A DNA stretch of 45,288 bases from NCBI GenBank assembly GCA_023487765.1, contig JAMDBW010000014.1, positions 1 to 45,288 on the forward strand, given 5' to 3'. The notes beneath the pieces were generated by a model, which was not told where the DNA came from, did no database searches, and worked only from the letters and a program-made list of their open reading frames with translations. The position numbers were made by a program, and so were the translations under genes. Below, piece by piece: positions 34,219-42,586 of the stretch (its first letter is position 1; the number at the start of each line of letters is the position of its first letter). This stretch comes from Thermoplasmatota archaeon (GTDB lineage Archaea; Thermoplasmatota; Thermoplasmata; Thermoplasmatales; Thermoplasmataceae).

Positions 34219-35208
34219 TTACTGGGGGTTCGGGGCCCTCCTGTAATTAAGATAATGATCAGGCATCTCCTGAACTTCTATCTCTGTTCTGAACTTTCTT
34301 CCCCCTCTCATGAAACCCAGAGATATGACGTTCCCCATTCCGATTCTGGAAATCCTCTCAAGCAGACTCTTCATGTCAGTCACAGATTCCCCGTTGATGC
34401 TTATTATAATGTCCCATGGTCTCAGTCCTGCCTCAAAAGCCGGGCTCTCCCGGGATATTCTGGCAATTACAACTCCTTTTACGCCTCTGGCCCACAATCG
34501 TGTCTGCATATCGCCTGTAATTGTGCTCCCTGATATGCCGAGCCATGGCCTCACTACCCTGCCGTATTCCAGAATCTGTTCCATTACCCGCTTGATTGTC
34601 ATAGAAGGTATTGCAAATCCCACTCCCTGAGCAAACGCGATTATGGCAGTATTCATCCCTATGACTTTTCCGTCGAGAGTAGATAAAGGTCCGCCACTGT
34701 TGCCCGGATTTATTGCCGCATCAGTCTGTATCAGTCCTTCAAAAATAAAATCGGCCCATGGCATGGGTCTTTCCAGGGCACTAATGACGCCGAGGGATAC
34801 GGAGGGATCGCCGGGGAGTCCCAGTGCATTTCCCACAGCCAGGACAAACTGCCCCGCCTTAAGGTCTTCTGAATCCCCGAGTTCGCAGGGCACAAGACCC
34901 TTTGCGTTAATTTTTATCAGGGCCACGTCAGTTGCGGGATCATTACCTACTATCTCAGCTTCAAAAGTATCACCGTCACGTGTTGTGACTTCCAGTTCCC
35001 GGGATTCCTGCACCACGTGGTTGTTTGTCACAATGTATCCGCTGGAACTCAGGACTATTCCGCTTCCAGCTCCCATTACAGGGAATACTTCGCCATATCT
35101 GTCCGCCTGAAACTTCTTGTTGCGTATCATTACAACACCATCTCTGATTTTCGAGACGGTGTCTGTTATTTCTTTCTGGAAATTTCCTGCACTTATCATT
35201 TTATCCAC
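34219..35208 (-). CDS. HtrA/DegP-type serine protease with PDZ domain
   Basis: A 329-residue S1C protease with an intact triad: His in VTNNHVV, Asp in ATDVALIKI, Ser in NPGNSGGPL. A single PDZ domain covers the last ~90 residues (VIARISRESPAFEAGLRPWDII). There is no signal peptide or transmembrane segment: the protein opens MDKMISAGNFQKEI, so it should work in the cytoplasm, unlike the classical exported HtrA. It heads the run with the acetamidase and the pseudo-protease, and is divergent from an HxlR-type regulator across an 83-bp gap. Confidence 0.92.
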   Translation of the reverse strand: MDKMISAGNFQKEITDTVSKIRDGVVMIRNKKFQADRYGEVFPVMGAGSGIVLSSSGYIVTNNHVVQESRELEVTTRDGDTFEAEIVGNDPATDVALIKINAKGLVPCELGDSEDLKAGQFVLAVGNALGLPGDPSVSLGVISALERPMPWADFIFEGLIQTDAAINPGNSGGPLSTLDGKVIGMNTAIIAFAQGVGFAIPSMTIKRVMEQILEYGRVVRPWLGISGSTITGDMQTRLWARGVKGVVIARISRESPAFEAGLRPWDIIISINGESVTDMKSLLERISRIGMGNVISLGFMRGGRKFRTEIEVQEMPDHYLNYRRAPNPQ

Positions 35209-35246
35209 CGGGGGTAAGTTCGAACCCCAGGTCCAGATTTCCTTCA

Positions 35247-35258
35247 GATTAATATACC
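35247..35258. promoter_or_regulatory. Shared TATA region of the divergent htrA and HxlR genes
   Basis: GATTAATATACC reads as a TATA-like element on both strands (TTAATATACC forward, GGTATATTAATC in reverse). It lies about 35-40 bp from each of the two divergent start codons, so transcription in the two directions may compete. Confidence 0.4.
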
Positions 35259-35274
35259 AGAAAGTATCTCTGGT

Positions 35275-35287
35275 GTTACCTGGTAAC
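35275..35287. promoter_or_regulatory. Palindromic operator candidate GTTACC-T-GGTAAC
   Basis: A perfect 13-bp palindrome sits 4 bp ahead of the HxlR-type start codon and downstream of the shared TATA element. This is where a dimeric winged-helix repressor would block its own gene. Confidence 0.5.
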
Positions 35288-35291
35288 AGAA

Positions 35292-35681
35292 ATGGTTGAG
35301 GTAAAAGTCATTTCCAAGCTTGAAGAAAAAGAGGGAGCCGCATTCAATGTGCTCAGTCAAGTCTCAAGTACGTGGGCGATCCCAGTCATACTGCGTCTTG
35401 GTTATTTCGAGGTCCTTAGATACAATCAGTTGAAAAACACATTGAAGAACGTCAGTTCTCGAAGCCTCTCAAGAACCCTGTCTTCTCTCGTTTCCAGTGG
35501 TATTGTTTCCAGGGAGGTCAGGAACGGATCGCCGCCCCGGGTCTTTTATTCGCTTACTGAGAGAGGTACAGAGTTAGCGGAACTGTTGGACAGCATGTCT
35601 GAGTTGGGCATCAAGTGGGATAGTTCAGAACCCGATTCAGAAACGATTGAAGTTTCCGTGGCAGGATCTCCGCCGGCTTAA
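35292..35681 (+). CDS. HxlR-type winged-helix regulator
   Basis: A 129-residue MarR/HxlR-like DNA-binding protein. The core reads WAIPVILRLGYFEVLRYNQLKN, then SSRSLSRTLSSLVSSGIVSRE (recognition helix) and RVFYSLTERGTEL (wing), the usual HxlR order. The characteristic HxlR cysteine of redox sensors is absent. A perfect palindrome just upstream suggests autoregulation and control of the divergent htrA operon. The last 20 residues (SEPDSETIEVSVAGSPPA) look disordered. Confidence 0.88.
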   Translation: MVEVKVISKLEEKEGAAFNVLSQVSSTWAIPVILRLGYFEVLRYNQLKNTLKNVSSRSLSRTLSSLVSSGIVSREVRNGSPPRVFYSLTERGTELAELLDSMSELGIKWDSSEPDSETIEVSVAGSPPA

Positions 35682-35943
35682 ACCGGACTGCGATTCCCGG
35701 AAAATAAGGAATTCAACGCGGATACGCTGTTCTCCACAAAGGGAAGAAATTGCGTAATGCAGACTCTTTCGTTGACGGAAAATATCTCCGGATAAATCGG
35801 CCGGTAATAGAAATGGAACAGAAAAGAGAATACGTTAAGGCAGCAGACATGGTTTCGATCAAACGCAGTAGAGGCCTGTCATTCAGATAATCAACGAGGA
35901 ATCCACAACCCATCGCTAGAAAAGATTTTAAGGAGAGTCTTTC
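35682..35943. other. Gap without a recognised gene
   Basis: About 260 bp. A 79-codon minus-strand ORF exists but has no recognisable domain and overlaps the next gene's start. The end of the gap carries AAGGAGAG (35930-35937), the ribosome site of the following gene. Confidence 0.35.
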
Positions 35944-36888
35944 ATGATTCAAAACATGGACTACACCGATATTGACAAATCACTGGATATGAGGTTTGTT
36001 ATATCGTATCCCGGCAGTCCGGCAATTGCGCAATTTTCCAAGCGAAATAAACTTTCATTCCAATCGGGACTTCACCTTGGCGATCAAACTCTGGAACTCG
36101 CGTACTTCATACCAGCTTCTCTGAAGGAGAATCGCGACATATCTATCTTCCTTTCACAGAGTGAAGCACAAAGACAGGGAAACATATATTTCATAAATTC
36201 ATCCACGCAGGACCCTTTCATGTATTCTGCTATAAAAACACAGCTAAAGAATACGAAGTCCCTTATGCTTGACAATATTTTGCTTCGCGAAGGGAGATAT
36301 TGCATTTCGTGTCGTTTCCATCACTCGGAGACGGAGAAAGTCTCCAAAGCCATTTTAGGATACGCAGCTACAATTGAAGGTCTTGAGCTGGAATATTTTG
36401 GCGAGAATCCCGGAATCCGCAAAATTCTTGAAGAAATCAGCAGGACCGTGAAGTTGAAATCATTTGAGTGGTCCGTGAGGATTCCGGAAGAGGAGATGGG
36501 GAGTGAGATTCTCGTGGCTCTGGGGAATGAATGGGTCGGTGCTAACAGATTCATGACGAGCGACACTCATGTGAACAGGCTGGTTAAAACACGGTTTCCG
36601 GTGAAAAATCCTGAAAAGTTACTTATGACGACAATTTCCGAACCAGACAATATTTATGAGATGGAAACCGACAGGAGCTTCACATTTCTGGATTTCTATT
36701 TCCGCAGAGCCTACGAATTAAGAATACTGAGGCTTGTCAGAGATCTGCATTTCAAGAACGAGTATCTGTACACAAAGGTGACTATCCCGGAAATCCTCTC
36801 TGAAAACTTCATGGAAGCGATCACTGAAACTTTTGAGCACTATCCTGACTGGGAACCAGTCCTGACACATGCCTCTAATTTCCAGTAA
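35944..36888 (+). CDS. Hypothetical soluble protein
   Basis: A 314-residue protein that I cannot assign. The ATG has an excellent ribosome site (AAGGAGAG 6 bp upstream), supporting a real gene. No signal peptide or membrane helix is seen. The middle (GRYCISCRFHHSETEKVSKAI followed by GENPGIRKILEEI) resembles the sensory part found ahead of the bacterio-opsin-activator-type HTH in archaeal regulators, but no clear DNA-binding helix is visible here. A regulatory role is therefore only a guess. It lies just upstream of the TnpB element. Confidence 0.6.
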   Translation: MIQNMDYTDIDKSLDMRFVISYPGSPAIAQFSKRNKLSFQSGLHLGDQTLELAYFIPASLKENRDISIFLSQSEAQRQGNIYFINSSTQDPFMYSAIKTQLKNTKSLMLDNILLREGRYCISCRFHHSETEKVSKAILGYAATIEGLELEYFGENPGIRKILEEISRTVKLKSFEWSVRIPEEEMGSEILVALGNEWVGANRFMTSDTHVNRLVKTRFPVKNPEKLLMTTISEPDNIYEMETDRSFTFLDFYFRRAYELRILRLVRDLHFKNEYLYTKVTIPEILSENFMEAITETFEHYPDWEPVLTHASNFQ

Positions 36889-37040
36889 CTGCAGATCAAG
36901 ATAATTGAAGTTTTCAACTCATTTCCTCATTTCCACGGTGAAGAGGAAGACTAAGATGGGATCAATAATTACAATATAGTTAGCAATAATGATAACTCAA
37001 TATATCTTAAATGTACATAATATTAACAATGAAAGCCAGG

Positions 37041-37142
37041 GAATCCCTGAATCTGCGGTAGATATCCGACCCTTCATGTTTACTCACATGACGGGAGGAT
37101 CAGGTATTCAGGAATAAAAAAACCATTCCATGGAGGCCGGAT
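37041..37142 (+). mobile_element. Probable left end of the TnpB element, with hairpin
   Basis: A strong imperfect hairpin (37064-37100: ATCCgaCCCtTCATGT, loop, ACATGAcGGGagGAT) lies 43 bp upstream of tnpB. IS200/IS605 elements carry such subterminal hairpins as transposase-binding sites rather than terminal inverted repeats. The exact left boundary is not determined; the 36889-37040 stretch before it is AT-rich and without a gene. Confidence 0.45.
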
Positions 37143-38387
37143 ATGAAGGTAATCAGGACTGAACAGATATACATCAGGAAAAATGCCACAGTATCAAGGG
37201 CATGCCATCTCTCCAGCAACCTGTACAACCAGGTGAATTACATCCTCAGGCAACAGTTCCTGAAGCATGAAAAGCCCAGCGGATATAATGCGCTTGCAAA
37301 ACAGTTTTCCATGCCATCTGGAAACGATGATCATGACAACTACAGCAAACTTCCGGCACAGACGGCACAGTGGACCATAAAAAAGGTGAAGCAGGCATGG
37401 AACTCCTACTTCAAAGCCATGAACGCGTACAGAAGATATCCTGAAAAATTCACAGGAAAGCCGAAAATACCGGGATACAGGGAGAAGAACGGGGAATTCA
37501 TCCTGACATTCACCAACCAGCAGTGCAGCATCAGGGACGGTATCCTGAAATTCCCGAAGATAATGGAACTGGAGGTGAAGACAGGACTGGAGAATGTGAA
37601 TCTGAGAGAGGTCAGGATAATTCCAAAGGGATCGGGTTACACTGTGGAAATAGTATATGCGAAAGAGATCGCGGCTCCGACAGCGAAAAAGCCTGAACGC
37701 ATCATGGGTATCGATATCGGCGTGAGGAATCTTGTAACCATTGGCAACAACATCTCCGTACAGGGGATTGCTGTAAGGGCAGGATTGCTTAGATCGATAA
37801 ACCAGTTCTTCAACAAAGAACTTGCGAGACTGAGATCGATAAACGATCTTCAGGGAAATGAGGAAAAGCAGACAAAACGGATACAGAAACTCTTCATGGT
37901 ACGGAACAGGAAGGTGAAGGACATCATGCACAAACTCAGCAGGTCCATAGTGGAATACGCATCGTCAGGAGGCATCGATACAATAGTCATCGGCCACAAT
38001 GAAGGATGGAAACAGTCGGTGAACATGGGAGGGAAAAACAACCAGAACTTCGTGCAGTTACCCTTCAACATGCTGATCAGCCAGCTCAGGTACAAGGCCG
38101 AAGAGAAAGGCATAAACGTCATAATACAGGAGGAGAACCACACAAGCAGATGTTCATTCCTTGACAGCGAGACCATAGAACACCATGACACATACACGGG
38201 CAGGAGAATAAGCAGAGGCGTATTCCAGTCTGCAGCCGGAACACTAATACATGCAGATCTCAACGGATCGTACAACATAATAAAAAAGGCAATCCCCGAA
38301 GCATTCGCGAACGGGATAGAGGGTGTAGGGTTATATCCGCGAAGTTTAAGCATCAGTCAGATGATAACTTCCAAAGGTGGATGTTAA
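37143..38387 (+). CDS. tnpB: TnpB-like RNA-guided nuclease (IS200/IS605 OrfB)
   Basis: A 414-residue TnpB with an intact RuvC triad: Asp in GIDIGVRNLVTIG, Glu in IIQEENHTSRCSFLD, and Asp in HADLNGSYNI. The usual CxxC...CxxC zinc finger between the last two is missing; instead SFLDSETIEHHDTYTGRRISRG is present, typical of one archaeal/bacterial TnpB branch. TnpB nucleases cut DNA next to a target motif, guided by a transcript from the element's right end. No TnpA transposase lies nearby, so movement would need one in trans. GGAGG precedes the ATG. Confidence 0.92.
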   Translation: MKVIRTEQIYIRKNATVSRACHLSSNLYNQVNYILRQQFLKHEKPSGYNALAKQFSMPSGNDDHDNYSKLPAQTAQWTIKKVKQAWNSYFKAMNAYRRYPEKFTGKPKIPGYREKNGEFILTFTNQQCSIRDGILKFPKIMELEVKTGLENVNLREVRIIPKGSGYTVEIVYAKEIAAPTAKKPERIMGIDIGVRNLVTIGNNISVQGIAVRAGLLRSINQFFNKELARLRSINDLQGNEEKQTKRIQKLFMVRNRKVKDIMHKLSRSIVEYASSGGIDTIVIGHNEGWKQSVNMGGKNNQNFVQLPFNMLISQLRYKAEEKGINVIIQEENHTSRCSFLDSETIEHHDTYTGRRISRGVFQSAAGTLIHADLNGSYNIIKKAIPEAFANGIEGVGLYPRSLSISQMITSKGGC

Positions 38388-38395
38388 CATGGTTA
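38329..38395 (+). ncRNA. Candidate omega-RNA scaffold region at the tnpB 3' end
   Basis: The last part of tnpB (38329-38368) is the stretch best preserved in the decayed copy at 24626-24665. In TnpB systems the guide RNA scaffold overlaps this part of the gene and the right end, and the guide lies just downstream. The boundary near TTAACATGGTTAAC is a guess. No structure has been computed. Confidence 0.3.
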
Positions 38396-38598
38396 ACGGA
38401 AATCGTAACCTTATGGCACGGCAGGATGCCTCAACTACAAGACAGATGAATTACATAACCAGATTGCAGAATAATCCCCGGAGTCAGATTACAGTCCGGG
38501 AGTATCTAAGCTCACGCGGAAAGGAAATTACCAATGCTCTAACAAGAAGCGAGGCCTCAGACCTCATAAAACTCCTGATCTTCGTGAGAAGCTACTGA
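38389..38598 (+). CDS. Small hypothetical protein after tnpB
   Basis: A 69-residue charged helical protein. The pattern RQMNYITRL ... LTRSEASDLIKLL resembles small domains with a T-x-K/R-Q-x-x-I and LT-x-x-EAS-x-LI helix pair seen next to DNA-metabolism genes, but I cannot name it. The ORF-track start (38377) lies within tnpB; the ATG at 38389 follows the tnpB stop by 1 bp. The region immediately after tnpB could instead be the element's right end and guide. Confidence 0.45.
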   Translation: MVNGNRNLMARQDASTTRQMNYITRLQNNPRSQITVREYLSSRGKEITNALTRSEASDLIKLLIFVRSY

Positions 38599-38677
38599 AA
38601 TAAGGCGAATGGGCGTTTGAGATTTGTGTAAGGTTCTCAGAAGCAGTTCTTCGAGTTAACACAGTTGTCTGTGGTAG

Positions 38678-39262
38678 TTAAACGATTTGGAGGGGTCGGT
38701 ACGGTTTTTGCGGCAAGACTATTTGTATTCTGTCACCAGGTTTAACGGTACCGCCTTCCAGTGCTACGCCCATTACCCCACCTTTTCTGATTATTGACCC
38801 GTCTTTGGCACGATCCAGGAGTGCATTCATCAGTCTTGGACGGAAATCATCAAGCTGAGCACAGGGATTTCTGAGTCCCGTTATTCCAACAACAGCAGTT
38901 TCTCCTATATGCAGCTCTGTTCCTGTCGGAAGTCCAAGCAAATCAATTCCATAAGTCGTAATGTTTTCGCCAATCTGCCCCGGAAATATGTTGTACCTTG
39001 CATTTTGCAGTTCCGTAAACAGTTCGGAATGTATAAGATGAATCTGTCTCAGGTTTGGTTGCTCAGGATTCCGTGCGATCCTTGATAAATGTTGCACAGT
39101 TTTACCCATGTGGGCATCTCCTTCAACTCCCAAGCTCTTCAGCAGCACGATGCTTTCTACATTTGCTTTGGAGAAAACGTGTTCTTTGCTGCGACTGACT
39201 GCAACAACCGAACCAGTTGTATGGTCATATTCTTGCCATCCAAAAGTGTTCTCTTCTGCCAT
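38678..39262 (-). CDS. MOSC-domain protein
   Basis: A 194-residue stand-alone MOSC domain, the beta-barrel that binds sulfur carried as persulfide in molybdenum-cofactor sulfurase and YiiM-like enzymes. Seen: KSLGVEGDAHMG, FPGQIGENITTYGIDL, GTELHIGETAVVGITG, the conserved Cys in LRNPCAQLDDF, and GVMGVALEGG near the end. Length and order match YiiM-type small MOSC proteins, which reduce N-hydroxylated compounds with Moco. The C-terminal tail is short. Confidence 0.88.
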   Translation of the reverse strand: MAEENTFGWQEYDHTTGSVVAVSRSKEHVFSKANVESIVLLKSLGVEGDAHMGKTVQHLSRIARNPEQPNLRQIHLIHSELFTELQNARYNIFPGQIGENITTYGIDLLGLPTGTELHIGETAVVGITGLRNPCAQLDDFRPRLMNALLDRAKDGSIIRKGGVMGVALEGGTVKPGDRIQIVLPQKPYRPLQIV

Positions 39263-39370
39263 AACTCGATATCTGTACCATAATATATTATCAATTCTGA
39301 ATTTGTCGAATCAATGTATTGGGGTGCAAGGCTGGAAATACTACTTTAACGCCCAATAACCATAAAAAGT

Positions 39371-39454
39371 GCGAGGGATGGGATTCGAACCCACGAACTC
39401 CTACGAGACAGAATCTTAAGTCCTGCACAGTTGGCCAGGCTTTGTTACCCTCGC
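39371..39454 (-). tRNA. tRNA-Leu (TAA)
   Basis: An 84-nt class II tRNA on the minus strand. Acceptor GCGAGGG pairs with the 3' CCCTCGC, the anticodon stem CAGGA/TTCTG encloses CTTAAGA (anticodon TAA), a long variable arm reads TCTCGTAGGAGTTC, and the T arm is GTGGG-TTCGAAT-CCCAT. No intron or CCA is encoded. TTTTAATATATTG upstream (39477-39489) is the TATA box. The 5' part and promoter are duplicated at 42.3 kb. Confidence 0.93.
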
Positions 39455-39500
39455 AATGTATCGGCTTATACTCCGGCAATATATTAAAAGTGCTGAAATT
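39432..39500 (+). repeat. 69-bp direct repeat, copy A (5' part and promoter of tRNA-Leu)
   Basis: This stretch covers the first 23 nt of tRNA-Leu and 46 bp of its upstream region. It matches 42275-42343 in the same orientation with only two differences (67 of 69), by direct comparison. The repeats bound a 2.8 kb segment of broken and unusual genes. Confidence 0.9.
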
Positions 39501-39574
39501 AGAAGATGGAGGAGAGGCATGCAGATGGAGATGGGAAATCTTCTGATCCAGGAGTGGAACTTCTTCAAAAATAG

Positions 39575-39583
39575 TTTATATAC
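39575..39583 (+). promoter_or_regulatory. TATA box ahead of a small frameshifted ORF
   Basis: TTTATATAC lies about 25 bp before ATG 39603 (a 13-codon ORF) and about 55 bp before ATG 39633, a plausible promoter for the degraded small gene. Confidence 0.4.
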
Positions 39584-39632
39584 GCCCCTTTATTGTTTCC
39601 TATGTTAAACATATTTAGTTCATCAACGAAGA

Positions 39633-39822
39633 ATGAGGCCTGAATATGCTCGATCAACTGTAAGTAGAGGTGTAAAATCTGAAGTTAAGTTTTTCTTTTT
39701 TGGGAATAATTCTCTGGGTCTTAAGTGCAATTCTTTTCATTTTTCGTGGATACCACCCGAACTTCTTCATTCCAATAGTAGTCGGAACTGTGATATTTCT
39801 CTATGGGCTTTTCAGCAAGTGA
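39633..39822 (+). pseudogene. Small two-helix membrane protein, apparently frameshifted
   Basis: MRPEYARSTVSRGVKSEVKFFF reads in one frame. Just after a T-rich run (TTTTTCTTTTTTGGG) the neighbouring frame continues as IILWVLSAILFIF and then FFIPIVVGTVIFLYGLFSK with a stop at 39820. Removing one T from the run would join both parts into a protein of about 62 residues with two membrane helices. It is either a real frameshift mutation, a slippery expression site or a sequencing error. I do not recognise the family. Confidence 0.45.
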
Positions 39823-39950
39823 TAATATGGGGTTCAGCATCCTCAAGTGATCTACAAATTGAAACAGGAGCAAATCTGAGCTTAAGTACTGAACAGTTGC
39901 AACTAAATTCCAAAAGTCAATTGAAGCAATCATCGAAATATTAATTATAA

Positions 39951-40917
<967 letters not shown>

Positions 40918-41088
40918 ATAGAATAGTCCGGTCAAATGTGAATGCTATTAATTGATCTGAGCCCCTTAATTTTGGACAGTAATTCCGTCTTCCAATGAGA
41001 CATTTTCTCTCAACCTCCTTTTTCTCTTCCCTGTTTTTCATTCTTTTCTCATCCTTCCTCTTTCTGTCTTCCAGAAATCTTTTCCTGA
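40918..41088. other. Gap with a low-complexity minus-strand ORF
   Basis: The minus strand is strongly purine-rich (plus strand C/T-rich) and encodes a Lys/Arg/Glu-rich ORF beginning MDEDFRKRFLEDRKRK. It overlaps the end of the pseudogene and has no known domain. It may be a real small charged protein or remnant, but I do not call it as a gene. Confidence 0.3.
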
Positions 41089-41292
41089 AGTCCTCATCCA
41101 TTAGCCATCACTTTTCGAATTCATCCGGAGGAAGGTATTATCTCTGCTGTTAAGAGGAAGTTCGGAGAAAATACGGTATCCCGATCTGAGGAAAACCTCC
41201 TTGCAGAGGATTTTCTGAGGTTCTGGGCATACGACGAGATCAGGGAATACGGTGAGAGAAGAGCAGGAATGGAGGTAAAAGTGCAGGGTTGA
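41089..41292 (+). pseudogene. Transposase C-terminal fragment
   Basis: An open frame without a start reads RIHPEEGIISAVKRKFGEN and then LAEDFLRFWAYDEIREYGE before a stop. The FGE motif with a following E-rich helix resembles the C-terminal end (catalytic Glu region) of DDE transposases. The rest of the gene is missing. The ORF track lists only its shadow on the other strand. Confidence 0.55.
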
Positions 41293-41590
41293 ACCCTGAG
41301 GACGAGCAGAAGGGAGTGATTCGGCGGAAATGAACAGGATATACAGGATTCATTCAACAGAGCATGCGAATGCTATGGTAATTACAATACCGTTAGATGA
41401 ATAATAAATTCCTATCATGATTATCGGTTAAAATGAGCGGTTTTTGAAGATTCAATCCGCGTATCATACGTGCCTCACACACTATAAGCCTTCATGAATC
41501 CTGTGTTTTAGGTGAAAAATCATATCAAGTATAATTATTTACCTAACTGCATATAATCGCCATAGTGCGAATGCAAATCATTATATCGCG
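41293..41590. other. AT-rich gap before the metallo-beta-lactamase-like gene
   Basis: About 300 bp without a recognisable gene. GCATATAATCG at 41545-41555 is a plausible TATA box, about 40 bp before the TTG start of the next gene. Confidence 0.35.
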
Positions 41591-42220
41591 TTGATAGGTC
41601 AACGTATCGTGTTTGAGCCTATTGCAAAAAACATTTTCAGATGGGGGACCATAGATGGAGAATCTGGCATAATGATGTATTCACACTTACTACTGAAGGA
41701 CGGCAAAGCTGTTTTAATTGATCCGCTCGCTATGCCCAGGCTTAATCAAATGATCAAGATACTGGGTGTACCCGAAGCAGTAATCATGACAAATTATCCT
41801 CATTTACGGGGGTCCCCTTTAATTTCTAGGCAGTTGAATATACCTTTGTTTTTTCCAGATATTACGGAAGTGGATGAAGACGAGGCACTCATCAACATAT
41901 TCATTGATTTATACAATATGAATCACGGACAGCAATACAAGGAATCAACTAACCTTCCTCTCGGAATCAGGGCATATGTAATCCCAGGTCGCCGTGAAAT
42001 GGCACTGGAGTTTAATGACTATTTGATAGTAGGTGATTCAGCATATGGGATTAATGAGAAACTCAATTTCTATCCTACCGGCATCTGGCCGGACGATACG
42101 GGCAGCAAGGCACGTGTCACTTCCGATGCTCTGAATCCATTAATAAGAAAAACCGGGGCTAGAGGGCTCTTATCAGGGCATATGGAAGACATCCCGTCGG
42201 GACTTCAAGAACTGATCTAA
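41591..42220 (+). CDS. Degenerate metallo-beta-lactamase-fold protein
   Basis: A 209-residue protein whose layout resembles the metallo-beta-lactamase fold: SHLLLKDGKAVLIDPLA (strand plus Asp turn), AVIMTNYPHLRGSPLISRQL where a canonical enzyme has TH-x-H-x-DH, LEFNDYLIVGDSAYG and GARGLLSGHMEDIPSG at the end. The zinc-binding HxHxDH is reduced to a single His (YPHLRGS), as in a side branch with the text TN-x-x-H-x-R-x-S, so catalysis is doubtful. The start is TTG with no ribosome site. It lies just inside the right-hand 69-bp repeat. Confidence 0.6.
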   Translation: MIGQRIVFEPIAKNIFRWGTIDGESGIMMYSHLLLKDGKAVLIDPLAMPRLNQMIKILGVPEAVIMTNYPHLRGSPLISRQLNIPLFFPDITEVDEDEALINIFIDLYNMNHGQQYKESTNLPLGIRAYVIPGRREMALEFNDYLIVGDSAYGINEKLNFYPTGIWPDDTGSKARVTSDALNPLIRKTGARGLLSGHMEDIPSGLQELI

Positions 42221-42274
42221 TAACTAAATCTACCATCTAATCGTGGAAACATTACGATTCGAGCCTTGTACGGG

Positions 42275-42343
42275 TGGCCAGGCTTTGTTACCCTCGCAAT
42301 GTATCGGTTTATACTCCGGCAATATATCAAAAGTGCTGAAATT
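42275..42343 (+). repeat. 69-bp direct repeat, copy B (partial tRNA-Leu)
   Basis: This copy keeps the first 23 nt of tRNA-Leu (minus strand) and its promoter, then diverges exactly after TGGCCA; no anticodon stem or T arm can be formed, so it is not a functional tRNA. The rest of the 42221-42586 gap has no recognisable gene; the minus-strand ORF across it is spurious. Confidence 0.9.
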
Positions 42344-42586
42344 TGAATATAGGGGAGAAGGTATCCTGTGTTGAGAATGGAATGTGAGAGAACATCGGAT
42401 GAACTGGAGATGTAAATTTTTCTTGTAATATGTGTATATTCCTGTATTACAACTCAAGTTAGGAATTTTTATGGAGACTTCTCAAATATTTTGTTCAAAT
42501 TCAGAAAATATTGGCCTGAATAACTCTTTCGAACTCACACCACATGGCAAAGGGATCATTGACCGATCAACGACGCCTCGCAAATC

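Noticed and set aside
35713-35952. 79-codon minus-strand ORF
   Set aside because: No recognisable domain, and it overlaps the ribosome site and start of the gene at 35944.
37194-38353. Two long minus-strand ORFs (245 and 167 codons) opposite tnpB
   Set aside because: Antisense shadows of an intact RuvC-domain gene.
42230-42457. 75-codon minus-strand ORF across the tRNA-Leu partial copy
   Set aside because: It shares the string MPEYKPIHCEGNKAWP-like text with 39291..39479 only because both read the duplicated tRNA promoter; it is non-coding.
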